64,000 nucleotides of DNA, taken from positions 27,880,953 through 27,944,952 of the forward strand of contig NC_036445.1 of the NCBI RefSeq assembly GCF_002775205.1, read 5' to 3'. This DNA comes from Xiphophorus maculatus (lineage: Eukaryota > Chordata > Actinopteri > Cyprinodontiformes > Poeciliidae). The stretch's first letter is position 1. Every line of letters starts with the position of its first letter. Shown here one piece after another: positions 18,101 to 31,200 of the stretch. The notes below the pieces were generated by a model. It was given only the letters and a program-made list of their open reading frames with translations, searched no databases and was not told the DNA's origin. The position numbers were made by a program, and so were the translations under genes.

Positions 18101-21100
18101 CTGCGGTCAGCAACGCAGAGTTGCAAACGCGAGTGAAAAGATGAGCAAGGTTTAAAGAACACTGTGCTGAATAAAACCAATATAGTATGTATTTAATGGC
18201 ATGATGAATTACCCTTCCAATGATGCACAACCAGCTTACAGCTAACATTTCTGAATTACGTTGAAACAACGTAATGTTTGTTTCAAACATCATGTTTGAA
18301 ACAAAATTACTTCTTTACTTGGAAAACTGAGATATCTGGTTTGAAACTGTAAAAGATTTTAGGACAGTGTGAATTTTTACATTTCAAGATGATCCATGCT
18401 TAACTCTGCCCGAGTTAAGCATGGTGATAAATCTGATTAAATTTTTTAAATTGATTGCCCGCTCTCGTCATCACACAAGTAGCTCAAATTTCACTTACAC
18501 CTCCTGGTTTGTACCAAAGATGCAGACGCTAACGTTAGCGTTGCTTCCTGTTGTCTCACTAGCCTGTACACATACGACATGAGGTATCTGGAGAATCCCG
18601 TCAAAGTGCACGTGGACCACGTCTCCGCCGTGCTGGATGTCGACTACTCTCCCACCGGACGGGAGTTCGTCTCCGCCAGCTTTGACAAGACCATCCGCAT
18701 CTTCCCCAAAGACTCGGCAAGCAGCAGGTCGGTTCTCGTCGCGTTCGCCGCTTTTAAAACCTGGCCCATCCGGCTTTTAGAAGCTGACGGTTCAAAATGT
18801 CTCTGGGCGTGTTTGCAGAGAAGTCTACCACACCAAGCGCATGCAGCACGTCATCTGCGTAAAGTGGTCGGCGGACAGCAAGTACATCCTGAGCGGCTCG
18901 GACGAAATGAACATCCGGCTGTGGAAGGCGAACGCGGCGGAGAAACTGGGAGTGGTGAGTTTGTTTATTTATTTTTTGCTTAGTTTCCTGTTGGCACGCA
19001 GCCCGGGTCATTACTAATGGTAATGTCTACATGCTGATCAGCAGCTGAATTTTCCTCAGCTGTCTTAATATCTCGTATCTCCGTCAGGTTTTATTACTCG
19101 AGCCAGTTTTATGAATTGGCTGCATTCTTTTTGGCCCCGGGCCCGCCTCCGCACTGTAACAGTGGGCCACTCTGCCAGCAGCTACGCTACGGGGAACGAC
19201 CGTTGCCAAATGCACTGATGGATGCTGACTTAGGGTACAATTACTCTCAATAAGTGCTATATTCCTGTTGGCACAGTGTCTCCTGATGAAAGGAAAGGCT
19301 GAAAAGAAAAGCTCAAATTGGAAACATTTGATATCAATTGGATTCTGTCAATAATATCTGCTTTTACGTTAATAATATTGCGTCCTCGGCTTCGCATGGG
19401 ACTTGTTAAGACTTCCCAAGAAAATGCTCTGTTGCCTGGTTTGCTGCCAGATTATTAAGATGATCTCCAGCAGCCGTCTTTCACTCCTAATCAGATTCGC
19501 TCCTGCGTATTCTTTTAATGCAGCTCGCTGGTGGAGGCGGGCTGCTTTTGGCACTTGTTTCACTGTGCACGGGGAGATTTACTCGCAGGCTCTGCACTTA
19601 AATAGATCAGACAAGCGCTGCTCCTATCAGCACTTTGAAATGGGCCAATCACTTAAACGGAGGCCACTTTGAACGTAACGCAGCATTAACGGTGAAGTTC
19701 TACTGAGAGCGTCTTTAATTATCAAGAAACGCCGAGATGCTGAATCAAAGGTTAGTCGGGGGACTGAAGGCATCACTCTGGACGAACAGAGAGACTCCTG
19801 ACTGCTGCAACTCACGTTTTAGAAGTTTCCCCAACATGTTGGAACATTTGGACTCAAGGTTAAATTTATATATTCAGTCATGTTCTGTTTATTCTTTGTT
19901 GTAGAAGAACTGTTGTGGTAACTTATTTTGGGCTATCACTTTGGAATATCACTTAGTGAAACACTTCCACAAAACATTCTCTGACCTGAAACTTAAATAT
20001 TAACTTTTTTTTTTCCAATAAATGCTAAAGTGGGGCAATTTTGGGAGGCAGACTTGCAGTTCAGTAGCGACTCTGTTCGTCACGTGCGCTATGCCTCATT
20101 CAGCCACTGATTGCTGATGCTACTGTTTGGTTGTTAGTGGAAATGGAATGAGAATAATTTTTCTTGTATATGAAGAAATGCAGGAAAACTTTATGGGGGT
20201 AAATTTTAAATAACCCTACCAGTCTGAGACTGAACCAACATCCGTTTTCTCTCCAGAATTGAGAGAAAAGCCTTCAGATTTGGATTCCAGTGATGCATTA
20301 AAATGCTGTCTGCATCGTTTTAAACTGTGTGAGTGGGAATAAAAATAGCAATAGGTATTTTGTTCCATATAACACAGTAGGAGTGTAACAGGTAAATCTT
20401 TTATGGATGCAAACTTGACTAAAAACCCACCTGTTTAGGATTGTATTTGAAACGTAATCAATTACAAATTTATTGATGGAACCTGACTTAATGTCGTGTT
20501 TTGATTGTTGACTCTATGTTGCTTTGTGTTTCTGTGTTTGATATGATGTAAAGCACTTTGAAATGCCTTGCTGCTGAAATGTGCTATACAAATAAAATTT
20601 GATTGATTGATTTGATCAGGACCGTCACGGCTGCCGGCGAGCGTACTTACTGAATTTCAGAAAATGTAGCAAACACATGAGCGTTTTTATTTTTTATTTT
20701 TTCAATCTTCAGTGTTTTAAGATAATGGTTAAAGTGAGGTTTTGACGTTTTTTAGGAGAATGTCTTTATGAGTCCACGATTCTATAGACTTGTTGGACTT
20801 CCTTGGAATCCCTCTCCATCTTAACTAAACTTCTGCTTGATGGTGTTGATGATCCGGAACACTGGAGGACGTAATCTCAGGAACGTCCTCCTCTAGCAGT
20901 TTTCCTGATCCTGATTGGTCTTTGATCAGTTTTGGGTGATACGAACCGTCTGTTGATCAGACATCCATTTAGATCTCTCTAGGAATCTCCTAATTTTACT
21001 TTTTTATTATTATTATTATTTTAGGGGGATTAGTTTAGTGCAACAGGATCAGCTTGTACCAATTGTTTCCCCCTCAAATTGAATCCCAGATAAAACACTG

Positions 21101-23686
21101 CTTCTAATTAGAATAAAAGCCTCGGAGGAGGGCAGTCACCAGACGGTGGCTTTCATGGGCCAAACGGAGGTGGGCATGTTGTCGAGCTGCTGGTTTCACG
21201 TTCTTAACAGACGTTGATTTGTTTTTAAACGAGTTTGTCGCTCCGAAGTCATTTCAACTCTACGGATCAGCATTGTACGGTCAAGCGAGTATTCCTGTCA
21301 CGATAACAAATTTTGCTGAGCGATTAATTGTCTCGGAAATTGTTGCAACAAACAACAATATTGTTTGAAGACCATTTTAAACTCATGTAATGGTAATGAC
21401 ATAATAATGCAAGCACATTCTGCCAAACGTAAATGCACTTTATTTTCAAAAGAACACTGGAACAAAAAGTAAAACAACCAAAAGCAAAAATAAAATGGAC
21501 TCTCGGTCTCCATTAACAAAAAATGCACTTGAGTCAAAACTAAACACAACATAAAACCAAAGTGGAAACAAAAACTACGTTCAACCAAAAGAGTGCAGAT
21601 TATGAAGTCTGTATACTATATTGGCCTTCAATAATCATTAGATTTAGATAGAGAAGACGGACTTTTTTTTTCAGCCGGTGTCATCAATAGAAAGAGGGAA
21701 AAGGCAGAAAGAAACGATAAAGCCGATAAATTAAAGTGAGGTTGATCATTTTCATTTATCATGCGATGAATTGATTTATTGTTCATTGCAACAGGCCTAC
21801 AAGTGAGTTGAACTTTGTTGATGTAAAATTGATTTGACTTGTAACGACACACAAATATATCAGTTTCAGCTGAGCTCACTTTAAATGCTTTGTTTGAATC
21901 TCTACCAAGTTTTATCCTGGATCATTCCTGTATGAAACCGCCTCCAACCTCAATTTCTCGTGTTAATCTTTATTTGCTGTGTGAATATCCACCCGCATGG
22001 TTTACCAGTTCACAAAATAAAACTATGTTTGCATAGGCTGCTGTGAGGTTTTTGAGATTCTAGTTTGTTTTTGGTAGAATAGACTTTGGTTTTTTTGCCC
22101 TTCTGAGCCATTAGGTGCCGTTGGCTTTAAGCTTTGGATGGCCCACTCTGGATTTATACTAAATGAAGACTGTTCTCTACTGCTGATATTTAAAGCTAAT
22201 GGCCTTTTGACATGTCTGTATGTCGATCCATCCTGAACTACATGTTTGAGGTTTTAGTTCTGAACACACATTGTGTCCGCCATTCAAATGTTGTTTTAAT
22301 CGGGGCTTTCTTGTAGTGATCAGAGCATTTTGACTAAATGAAAATACTGACCCACTGAGAATTGGTTGTGAAAACTGGGGAGTGTTAACAGACGTTTCAG
22401 TCATTTTTTGATGAACTAATTGGGCTCATGTATATTTGTGTTTCTCCATCTCCCTGTTTTTTTTTTTTTTTGACACAGCTGTCTCCCAGAGAGAAGCAGG
22501 CCATTCACTACAGCCAGAAGCTGAAGGAGAAGTTCCAGCACCACCCACAAATCAAGCGCATCGCTCGCCACCGACACCTGCCCAAGGTCATCCACCACCA
22601 GAGGAAGGAGCTGAGGGTCATGAAGGAGGCCCGCAGGCGAAAGTGCGTATCCAGTTTCTTTTTCTTCTTTTTTCTCTCCCCTGGCAGCACAGAGGGAAGA
22701 AACGATGGGAATCCCCCGCTGCCTCCGTTTAAGGGAGAGGTAGCGATTTGGGCTGGTGCCAGGGAGAAGGTGTGACCTACGCAGTTGTCCTGATGGAAAA
22801 TTTCACAGGGCCGCTCTGACGTAGCCGCGACAGGCATTACATACTCATTTACAGCTCGGACGGCGGATCGATTGTCCCGGTTTGCCCTTCCCTCCTGTGA
22901 ATCGCAGCTTATTCTCTGATTTGCATCACTGCTTTAATATAATATATCAGACATAAGACTTTGCAAATTTGTTTATTTAATTCATTTACAGTTTAAAGTG
23001 AACAAGCCACATTTTGAATGGAAAAACAAAACATATATAGTCTACCTCTTCTCTCAAACGTCAATTCGCTACAGCATAAGCAAGTAAACATCATACCCAT
23101 ATAGACACTTCTTTAAACAGACAGACAATGTGTGCATTTAAAGATAGAAAAAACATGTATTATCTTTGTACCTCGATAGAATATAATATTTTATTATTTT
23201 CTCACAAGTAAAAATAGATCTTACTCTCTTTGGTTTCTTTAGACAGATTCGTTCCATAAACAGAAATACATCGATCCATATGTTCACTTCAGATTTTTTT
23301 TATTTTATTTATTTTTTTAACCTCTGATCCTCTCAAATTCTAAATGCAATCTCATTTTTTTTTTTTTACAAACTTTCTGGTAACATACTGTTATGCATAA
23401 AAGATTTTAAATCTCCACTTTTATGCATTGGTTTTCGAAAGCACCAGTGTGTGACGCAGCTGTTAGTCCAACAGTCACACATTCAATCTGTTCCTCGTCT
23501 TTGTTTGCTTTCCTCTCTCTCTCCTCTCTCCCTCTGCCTGTTCCTGACTCGTTTCACCAGCAGTTTGAGTAATTCATGACCCCTCTGTTGTTTTTCAGGG
23601 AGATGAACGTCCGTAAGCACAGCAAACCAGGAAGCGTGCCTGTGGTGTCTGAGAAGGAGAAACATGTCGTCAGTGTGGTGAAATAG
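15128..23686 (+). CDS. dcaf13: DDB1- and CUL4-associated factor 13 (Sof1), 11 coding exons, 445 aa
   Basis: Exons are 15128-15197, 15813-16012, 16126-16233, 17073-17162, 17249-17404, 17493-17570, 17634-17716, 18563-18727, 18819-18954, 22479-22642 and 23599-23686; stop TAG at 23684-23686. The lengths sum to 446 codons, the same protein length as human. The product is a nucleolar WD40 protein of the small-subunit processome needed for 18S rRNA maturation, and a substrate receptor of CUL4-DDB1 ubiquitin ligase. It starts MKVKVLSRNPDDYVRETK. WD-type repeats fill residues of about 60-360, with blade ends such as VKVWNLT, VDIWDEQR, IVLYDMR, LYTYDMR, IRIFPKD and IRLWKAN; the two YDMR and the WDEQR ends fit the DDB1-binding WDXR-type motif. 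Residues of about 363-445 are the basic Sof1 domain (KLKEKFQHHPQIKRIARHRH), ending SEKEKHVVSVVK. All junctions keep frame. Confidence 0.97.
15435..15500. mobile_element. Short Tc1-like repeat fragment
   Basis: GGCATTTTATACGACAGAAC and the following CAACACAAAG resemble the terminal part of the Tc1-like family seen at 59566-60510. It is a fragment in dcaf13 intron 1; the rest of that 615-base intron shows nothing recognisable. Confidence 0.35.
16325..16745. mobile_element. MITE-like element, CCTGTCACGATAA family, copy 1
   Basis: It starts CCTGTCACAATAAATCAATT and ends near AGTAATTTATCATCCAGC. Related sequence is at 21294-21797 and 48686-49040. It fills about half of dcaf13 intron 3 and contains T-rich tracts but no frame. 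Confidence 0.6.
17717..18562 (+). other. dcaf13 intron 7, no gene seen
   Basis: The intron has an AT-rich body with a small palindromic stretch around 18260-18300 (GTTTGAAAC-type repeats) and another near 18395-18425 (CATGCTTAACTC with its inverse). No exon or known repeat is seen. Confidence 0.5.
20540..20616 (+). mobile_element. LINE 3' tail
   Basis: GATGTAAAGCACTTTGAAAT and then GTGCTATACAAATAAA with GATTGATT repeats is the widespread 3' end of an L2/Rex-type retrotransposon in fish. Only the tail is present. Confidence 0.6.
21294..21797. mobile_element. MITE-like element, CCTGTCACGATAA family, copy 2
   Basis: The left end CCTGTCACGATAAC and the inverse of the right end (CCTGTTGCAATGAACAATAA) form imperfect terminal inverted repeats about 500 bases apart. 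It is the clearest full-length member of this family in the window. Confidence 0.65.
22643..23598 (+). other. dcaf13 intron 10, no gene seen
   Basis: Begins with donor GTGCGT and ends with acceptor TGTTTTTCAG. The middle is AT-rich with several T runs (23279-23320, 23354-23368). Nothing further recognised. Confidence 0.55.
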
Positions 23687-23945
23687 ATCCCGCTCGCGAG
23701 GCAGAAGGACTTCCTGTTTAGTGGTGAGGTGGAGACACCAGGGACTCGTACTTGGAATCTAAAACTGTGAGGATTCACATGTGGATGGAAAACGAGCGCC
23801 AGTGGCTGTGTTGTGGATGTTAGTCAGCTGTACTGTAAATACACAACATGAGTCAGTCAGATTGTTATTAAGGCTCATGGTACATGCGGTCCTCACTTTG
23901 GAGCCATGGAAAATGAAAGACTTCAGTGGAGTTGTTTATGTTGGA

Positions 23946-23951
23946 AATAAA
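23946..23951 (+). terminator. dcaf13 poly(A) signal
   Basis: AATAAA 260 bases after the dcaf13 stop. Further AATAAA copies at about 23977 and 24048 could be alternative sites. Confidence 0.6.
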
Positions 23952-23959
23952 AAAAAAAA

Positions 23960-26900
23960 TGATAAAGTTGGTTTAAATAAATCTGGTTCTAAGATTCTCT
24001 TATGTCCCTTCACCACTCTTTAGTTTCTACAGTTTGATTCCATATTTAAATAAATGTCCTAGATGTTGTCACTGAAGTCTTATCACATTCAGATGTAATA
24101 ATTGATTTTTGTTGCTTTTCTTTTATGTTTGCTACGCTTGACTGTGTTCAAGTTTGATCCTGAATCAGACTTAAACACAGTCTGATTGTGTTTTAAGTCA
24201 GACAGGTTCATATTTTCATCTGAACTTGAATTGTTGTTTGTTGTTTTGTTTTTGTTTGTTTTTTTAAAATGGTTTAAAGTGTTGGCTCAAAGTTTTAAGA
24301 ATTTAGTGGAGGTTCATCAGAAGCGGTGGAGTTGTAAAAAAAAAAAAAAAAAAAAGTTCAGCTGAATTCATTCAGTTTGCAGCAAATTGTTTGTGATAAC
24401 TGACAAAGATAACTTTTAACTCTGATTCCCTCCGGTAGAATTTCTACCGGGAACAGTGCCGTCGATTTTCTGCGCCGTTTTAGAATTGCAGTCTACATTT
24501 TTAGCAGTGGCAGCGGAGGAAGCGAATGAAGCCGTTCGGTCAGCGTCGATCGAGCTTTCAAAAATCCTGAATCGACAGCAACAGCCGCCTCGTTCGGCTC
24601 GGCACTTCTCTCTCCGCGGTGGGAAACGGTTGTTTATGGCACAGGCGGTTTCATTGCGCCGAACTGGCGTGTTGCATACGGCATGGACAAACACTAGCAA
24701 TTGGATAAAATTTTAGACTTCGACAGACTCCACACCTCCAATTGTGTCTCAATAGCCGGGGGTCCAGATCCTCTGTACGACGCAAAGCATAGAACAAGCG
24801 TCTGGTTTTTACCAGGCTAGTGTTGCACAAGCCTAAGCAGAAATGTAGGCATAAAAGCCATGTTGCTTTGTTTTTATTTTTTTGATAATTTACCCTGTTG
24901 TGCTGCCATACGTGGGCATGTTGTCTGCTTCATGGGTAGCACTTGGAGGTGGCGTTATTAATTTGAGAGTGTGCAGGTGCGCGGAGACGACCTGGATTTG
25001 TGGGGTGAACAATTTTCTGTTGACTTTTTGATCATCTCTGTTGGAAACACCATTGCATGATGATGTGATCGACAAACAACCAAGTGTTTTGTTTGCGTTT
25101 GTCAAAACTGTGAAATGGAAAACGAAAGTTCACAGTAAGATTTGGTGCATCTGAAATTTACACCGATGTCTTAGCCTTCAGCGTCATTTGGTAAGTTGTT
25201 TAAAATTTTATACACCACAATAGCTGAATTAAAATTATTTCTTTGATTATGGCAAAGTGCCTTGAGATGATGTATTGTGAATTGGTGCTATATAAATAAA
25301 TTGAACTGAATTGAATGTTTGCTCTGCTACTTAGGATTGTTACCAGCTTCGCAGGACTTCGTTTACATTGGTAAACATTGGTAGCACCACGTCAAAGGGC
25401 AAAAGTTTAAACGGGAGCAGCAGTCAGTAGATGGGTTTCCATTGCAGATTTATGCAAAACGTGGAAAAAAAACACAATGTTGTAATTGCATTGTTTCCAT
25501 TAAATAAGAAATACAATAAACTGTTGACGCGACAAGTCATTAAAGAAAACACGCCGCCATCCTCCTCCTGCTGCTTCCTGTCGTTTTCTTTTTCGTGGTT
25601 CGCGCCAGTGGCAAAATCCGTCACTATTGAAAGAAGTTTTTTTCGTCGCAGTTTTGGTCATTCGGACAAGAAACTCCCCACATCTTCACTGCATTATGAA
25701 TCGGCGGTCAAATCTCAGAATGTGTGCGAGTAAAAAACAAGAGGCCAATAAAGTGAGATCAGCTCCAAAGACGGCAGAGATGGGAACAGATCACAGTGAG
25801 TCAGGAACTGAGGTGTTGAAGTCTTTGGCTCTTTTCAATCAAGATTGAAAACATTTCTGTTTACTGCAGCAAACCCGTAATGACGTGTTTATCACTGAAT
25901 TTCTCTAAAGCTTTATTTATTTATTTTAGCTGTTTAGATTTGGTTTCATGTTCTTTTAATGATATTCCTTTCATTAATTTCGTGTTTTTGATGCATTAGG
26001 TGTTTTTAACGTGTCCAACTTCTGTTTCATGGTTTTTCTATGATTCACTCCCAATAACTCGGTACACATTAAATGGTATTTTACAAATGAACTCGCCTTG
26101 CCTGATGTAGGGTCAGAGTGTTTGTGCCAAATTGCTGTAAGCAGATTTTGTGGCTCCTGCTGATTTGGGACGCCAAGAGCTCGGTACCAGTCTGTGAGTT
26201 GACAGTTTGCGGAAAATCGTCATAATTTTTTTAAAAAAAAATTTAAAATCAGTAAATGCTTAATTGAATCATTTCTGCTGGTAGCACAGAAGCTGTGTCT
26301 GTGTGTGTGTTCACATTTCATGCGCATTGTAACGGTTTATAGGAATGAGCCAATTTCCCCCCCGATCAGCTCTCAAAATACAACAAACATATTTAGTTCT
26401 ATTCTTGAAATGAATCCAAATTAAAACCTAAGGCTATTTTCAAACAAGAAACACAATATATACGTTGATGCACCTTTTTAAGATGTATTAAAAATCCGAT
26501 AAGTGTTGGAGAAATTAGCTTTAATGCAAAAAGGAAATTAACAGCATTTAGTTTTGTGTGTTAGAGTTGAAATGAGTCCAAGTTGGACTTGGCTGGTGAA
26601 ATACAGGGAAAACAGCCATTTGAATCAAGGAAAAGCGTGATTGTTAAAAAAAAAAACAACTTTAACCCCCAATGGTTGCTATGCCTACATCTTTAAACTA
26701 TCCCCTGGAAGGGGGTATCCAAATAAAACTCTACCCAGGGCCTCAATAAACTCCGGATCGGCCCTGTCCATTTTATCGTCAAAAACGTTGCTGTTTTTCA
26801 AAGATTGAAACATGTGAACCAGCTAACATAAACCCAAAAAACCATTTCCCAGCAGCCTTTTTTTATATATATTAAGTTGTTCAAACATTATCGAACCATC

Positions 26901-26989
26901 TCGTTTTCATATTGGTGTATTGAAAAAGACAACAACAAAAAAAGAAACAGCAGCTGTCCTTCCCTGTGTAATCGCTTTGAGTTGTATTT
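23960..26989. other. Intergenic gap between dcaf13 and rims2
   Basis: No gene is supported. It contains an A run at 24335-24356, a LINE tail (listed separately), and a stretch near 25435-25510 beginning GGGTTTCCATTGCAG that looks like one end of another inverted-repeat element. A transposon-like tail (GGATCGGCCCTG) lies near 26755-26767. Confidence 0.5.
25253..25317 (+). mobile_element. LINE 3' tail
   Basis: AAAGTGCCTTGAGATGATGT followed by TTGGTGCTATATAAATAAATTGAACTGAATTGAA-type sequence is a frequent fish non-LTR retrotransposon 3' end. Truncated, non-coding. Confidence 0.55.
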
Positions 26990-28085
26990 CTTTTCATGCG
27001 ACGTCACAGAAATGGTCACGTCAGCTGACAACAAAAGCCCCGCGGGTGGCCGCGCGAGCGCGTGTGAAAGCACTGACCGGAACCGCTGCCGCACCTGCAG
27101 CCACAGCCGCCCGTCACTAGTCATCCTCCGCGCGTTTGTCCCCTCTGTCAGCGCTCATGATCTGCTTATGAAATATGCATCAGCTCTCTCCCAGCCACGG
27201 CTGCTGCTGCTCCTCCTCCTCCAGCTTCACCTCCGCTCCGTGTTTTCCCGCTCACTGTCGCGCCTGCTGTCAATGAACATCCAGCGCGTCCTCTCTGGCT
27301 TCTACGTTTCCACCGCTCCGCCCCCTTTCTCTCTGAACCCTCTCCCCACCCAACCCTTCTCAAACAGACACACACACACACACACTCACCTCCTCCCTCC
27401 TCACTCCCTCTCTCTCTGTCATTGCATCCATTTTTGTGCATCTAAGAAATCTCCAAGAATTACCAACCTGGAGGAAAGCGAGCTGAACAGAGTGGCAGCG
27501 GGGGGCTCGGGGCTCCAAAGGGAAAGCAAACAAGGACGCGCCGGGTATCTGTTATTCCAACATGCGAGCGAAAGCCCTCTGAAGGATGGCAGCGATGGGT
27601 TAGACAGGATTTACCATGTCTGCTAAGTAAAAGGCAAGAGTTATTCTTTTTACACTGTATTTTCTGTTTTTTCCCCTTTCTCTCCCTTCCTCCCTCCCCT
27701 GGATTGAGGGTGATAACCTACAACCTGGGATTCTTTCCAGAGAAATCTAGTCTTCTTCTTCTTCTTCTTTTAGAGATGTTGATGAGTAGTAGTAGATACG
27801 TTTGGCTCTCCAATCCCCACCAGCTTGACTCTTATTAAATCGCACTGTGACAGCTTTAACAGCTGCAAGGAAGAACATTTTTGACACTTATTTTCTGCAC
27901 CACAGTGAGCCAAAAAAAAAGAAGAAAGAAATGATGAAAAGAAAAATGTGCATGACTACCCAGCTAACTCGTGTCACGTCATGCCGTGTGTGCCTTCTCC
28001 TAACCACCAGTTTAGTACATTGACCAGAGGTATAAACATTTATTTACTATTATATTTTTTATTATTATTATTTGATACTCTTTCA
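26990..28085 (+). promoter_or_regulatory. Putative rims2 promoter and leader exon region
   Basis: GC content and CpG frequency rise sharply at about 27000-27320 after AT-rich DNA. GACGTCAC at 27000-27007 is a CRE-type site and CAGCTG at 27022-27027 an E-box. The rims2 start-codon exon is preceded by a plausible acceptor (GATACTCTTTCAG ending at 28085), so a non-coding leader exon probably lies near 27400-27620. The 249-residue open frame here is not credible as protein. Confidence 0.5.
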
Positions 28086-28103
28086 GCGACCGCTCGGTAA
28101 AAG

Positions 28104-28291
28104 ATGTCCGCTCCACACGGGGCCCGGGGCGCCCCCGGCCCTGCTGCCGCCGCCGCCGCTGCTCCCTCAGCGGCCGGCGCCATGCCGGAGATGCCGGACC
28201 TCAGCCACCTCACCGAGGAGGAGAGGAAGATCATCCTCGGTGTCATGGACCGACAGAAGAAGGAGGAGGCGAAGGAGCAGTCCATGTTAAA
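28104..28291 (+). CDS. rims2: rims2 exon 1: Ala/Pro-rich start and Rab3-binding helix
   Basis: Residues 1-27 are Ala/Pro/Gly-rich with a run of seven alanines encoded by GCC/GCT codons, an expansion relative to my memory of human RIM2. Residues 30-63 (MPDLSHLTEEERKIIL onward) are the conserved first helix of the Rab3 effector domain. The exon ends AA|GTAAGA, phase 2. The ATG has AAG before it (A at -3). Confidence 0.95.
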
Positions 28292-31200
28292 GTAAGAAAA
28301 AAGGCGGAAATGAAGCGGGAATGCGGCTGCTTTCTTTTGGGGGAGGGGGCTTGTTTTTGGTGGTCATTTCTGTCCCTCAGTGTGGAAACTGGAGGGTCAT
28401 GTTGCCCCCCTCGCTCCCCCCTGACATCCAGCCCATTCACTCTGGACCTCCAGCAGGAGACCGTCAGCTCCCCCCTCCGCTCTCGTATCGACATGTCTCG
28501 TCTTTTACGGCAGGGTGTCGCTCCATAATGCGGCACTCGTTCTTAGTTTCGCCCGCACGTTTGTTGTGACTGTATTTAAGCCTGTATGTGCTACAGTGGG
28601 CTGGGCGAGCAGCGACGGCCGCCATTTTCACGTAAAAAGCACGCCAAGCCGCCCCAACCTTTCCCCGCGCTAACGTCACCGAGATTACACAATGTGACAC
28701 CTGGAAAGATCATTCCAGGTGTCCTTTGCGGTGTTGTGCCCGGCTTCCAGCGTCAAAGTGTGGACAGAGAGCCCGCTGTGCCCCCCTAACCCGCCTCACC
28801 CCGCCCTGCTCCGCTCTGCCGCTGTACAGATGCGCGGAGCTATTTCAGCACCGCGGCGCTGTCCGCTCCGAGCCTCTACTTTTTAAGGTGGAGCGGAGCG
28901 TGTCCCCCTCCCCACTTCCGCCACCATTACTTCATAACCTTATCTGTGCTGGCGAATACATTGAATACATGACTAAATATTTCACCTGTCGACCCCCCCC
29001 CCCCCCTCCCCATCGTATTTGTGTTGTATTTTTTTTTTTTTTTGCTGAACTTTAGGTTTCCAATGCGAACTAGATTAGCAAAGAGGAGATGTAGAGGTGG
29101 TGACCTTAAATGTTGATTTTTCTTTATATTTGTTCTCCTTTGACGACAGGGTGAACGTGCTTCTGTGCTCAGCCTTAAAGCGAATGTGTTGTGTTCTTGT
29201 TTTTCAATGCATCATTGGTAACTTCATAGTAAGAGTTTATTGGAGAAATGTAAGCCAGATTAGCATAGTTAGCCCCACAAAAGCAGTAGCAGAATTTAAC
29301 TAAATTTTGAGGCTAAGCTATTCAAAAACATTGTTTAAATGCACTTATTAGGCTAATGAGCAGCATCTTTGTTTTTATTTACTCTGCAGCTCAAATCCAG
29401 TCATGCTTCAATCACAGTTTTTAATTTAATGTTATTATTGTGTTTTTGTTTTATGACACACCAACAAAAGCACATACTTTGAAGCGTAAGGAGAAAATAC
29501 ATGATAATTTGACTGAGTATGACTGAGTCAAATCAAACTTTATTCATAAGGCTCCTTTCTAACATTGGCTTTCCGTTGACCAAAGTTCCTCACAAAGTAA
29601 AAAAAAAAAAACGAACAGAAAACACAATGAAACAGAAATATCACTGAATCAAAAGCATGAAAAACACAACCACTATAAAAGAAAGTCAATGTCTCATGAG
29701 TTCAATCCATTGTTTTAAAATAGAAAAGAAAAGGAAACAACCAAGACATTGGTCCTCTAGCTTAATTGTGAAGCTGCGGGGCAAGAAAAGTATTATCGAG
29801 AAAGTCTCCATGGTGATCTACTGCAGAATCTGTGGACAGGGTAACTGTTTGCTTCTGCACTCCACAAATCCGGTCTGGTTGGAAGAGTGGCACGAGGAAA
29901 GAGCCATGACAAGTTCCAATGCAGAAACAAACATCTAGAGGAAGGTCAAAGGTCAAACAAGCCCAAGATGTTGGCCCAAAACCAAACTTTTGGGCCAACA
30001 GTCAAGTTGTCTGGAAGAAAACCTTCATGTAGCAACAGAAGACCTGAGACCAGGGGCAGAGGTTCATGCTCGGTTTGATGTTCAGATACTTTATTGGTCC
30101 CAAAGGGAATTTAAATGATGTCGTAACACAAATCCTTCGAGATTCTTCAACGAGTTATTGTAGATGGCGGTGGCCGTGGGCAATTGGGATCTCCCGTTGT
30201 GCAGTCTGTGTTGCAGCAGAATCTGAAGAAGCCTCTGACTGAAGACACTGTGTTGTTGTATGTGAAATCCTTCTTTGACCGTCATCTCCAGAGGCGCCAC
30301 AGTCGTCCCCGGAACCGAGCCGGAACCAGCCTTCTTTTATCCGACTGTTGAGCCTTTTTAAGCCCGTGGCTCTGATGGAATATGACTGAACTCATTTGAG
30401 TTTGCTACGAAAAGCAGGTGAAAAATAATCTGTTTCTACATGAGGACATACGTTAGAGAAACGCCCACTGAAACATCTGCCAAGTGTTGTCTCAGATTGG
30501 CTCTATTCAAACACACAGCACAGTTTTTTGATTTTTGTTACACATTTTAATAACTGCCCATCTTTTTCCTTCTACTTGGAAATTATGCATTAGTCTATGT
30601 TAGTGTATCACATAAAATTGCAACGATATACATTTATTTTTGGTTGACAACGTGACAAAATGCAGAAAGTCTCAAACGTTGTGAGTGTGTTTGTGTGCCA
30701 GTGTCTATATATGTAATTGTAGTTTTTAGACGATGTAATGTGTCCATTCAGAAGATTGTGGCTTGTTCTCGTTGTGGGATTACAAAGCTGCTGGTTTTGG
30801 ACAATTTCTACTTAATTATTTCTTCTAGATAATATTTATAGCCATCAAACAGCTTATTTGTGGAGCACATTTCAGCAACAAGCCAGTCCAAAGTGCTCGA
30901 CATCATAAGAAACATCGTAGCCATCAACTTTGAAACCAGCACCAAACGTTACATTTTGTCAAACACTAATCATCAAAACCATCGATGCACATCAGACATA
31001 TTGATCAATTTTCCATTTATTATGAGTCAAAAGCAACTCCTAAACAGATCAGGTTTTCAGCCTGGAATTAAAGGAACTCGGTGTTTCGGCTGTTTTGCAG
31101 TTTTCTGGAAGTTTGTTCCAGATCTGCGGTGCATAGAAGCTGAATGCTGCGTCCCTGCGTTTGGTTCTGGTTCTGGACATGATTCCTATTTTCTTTTATA

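Larger units (their letters stand above)
18955..22478 (+). other. dcaf13 intron 9 (3.5 kb)
   Basis: This is the largest dcaf13 intron. Besides the LINE-like tail at 20540-20616 and the MITE at 21294-21797, described separately, I see no gene. GC-richer, unique-looking sequence at 19100-19800 has no credible exon. Confidence 0.55.

Noticed and set aside
26877-27626. Longest open frame in the window, 249 residues, plus strand
   Set aside because: It runs across an AT-rich stretch, a GC-rich promoter and a (CA)n run, with no domain, signal or splice logic. It overlaps the probable rims2 5' region.
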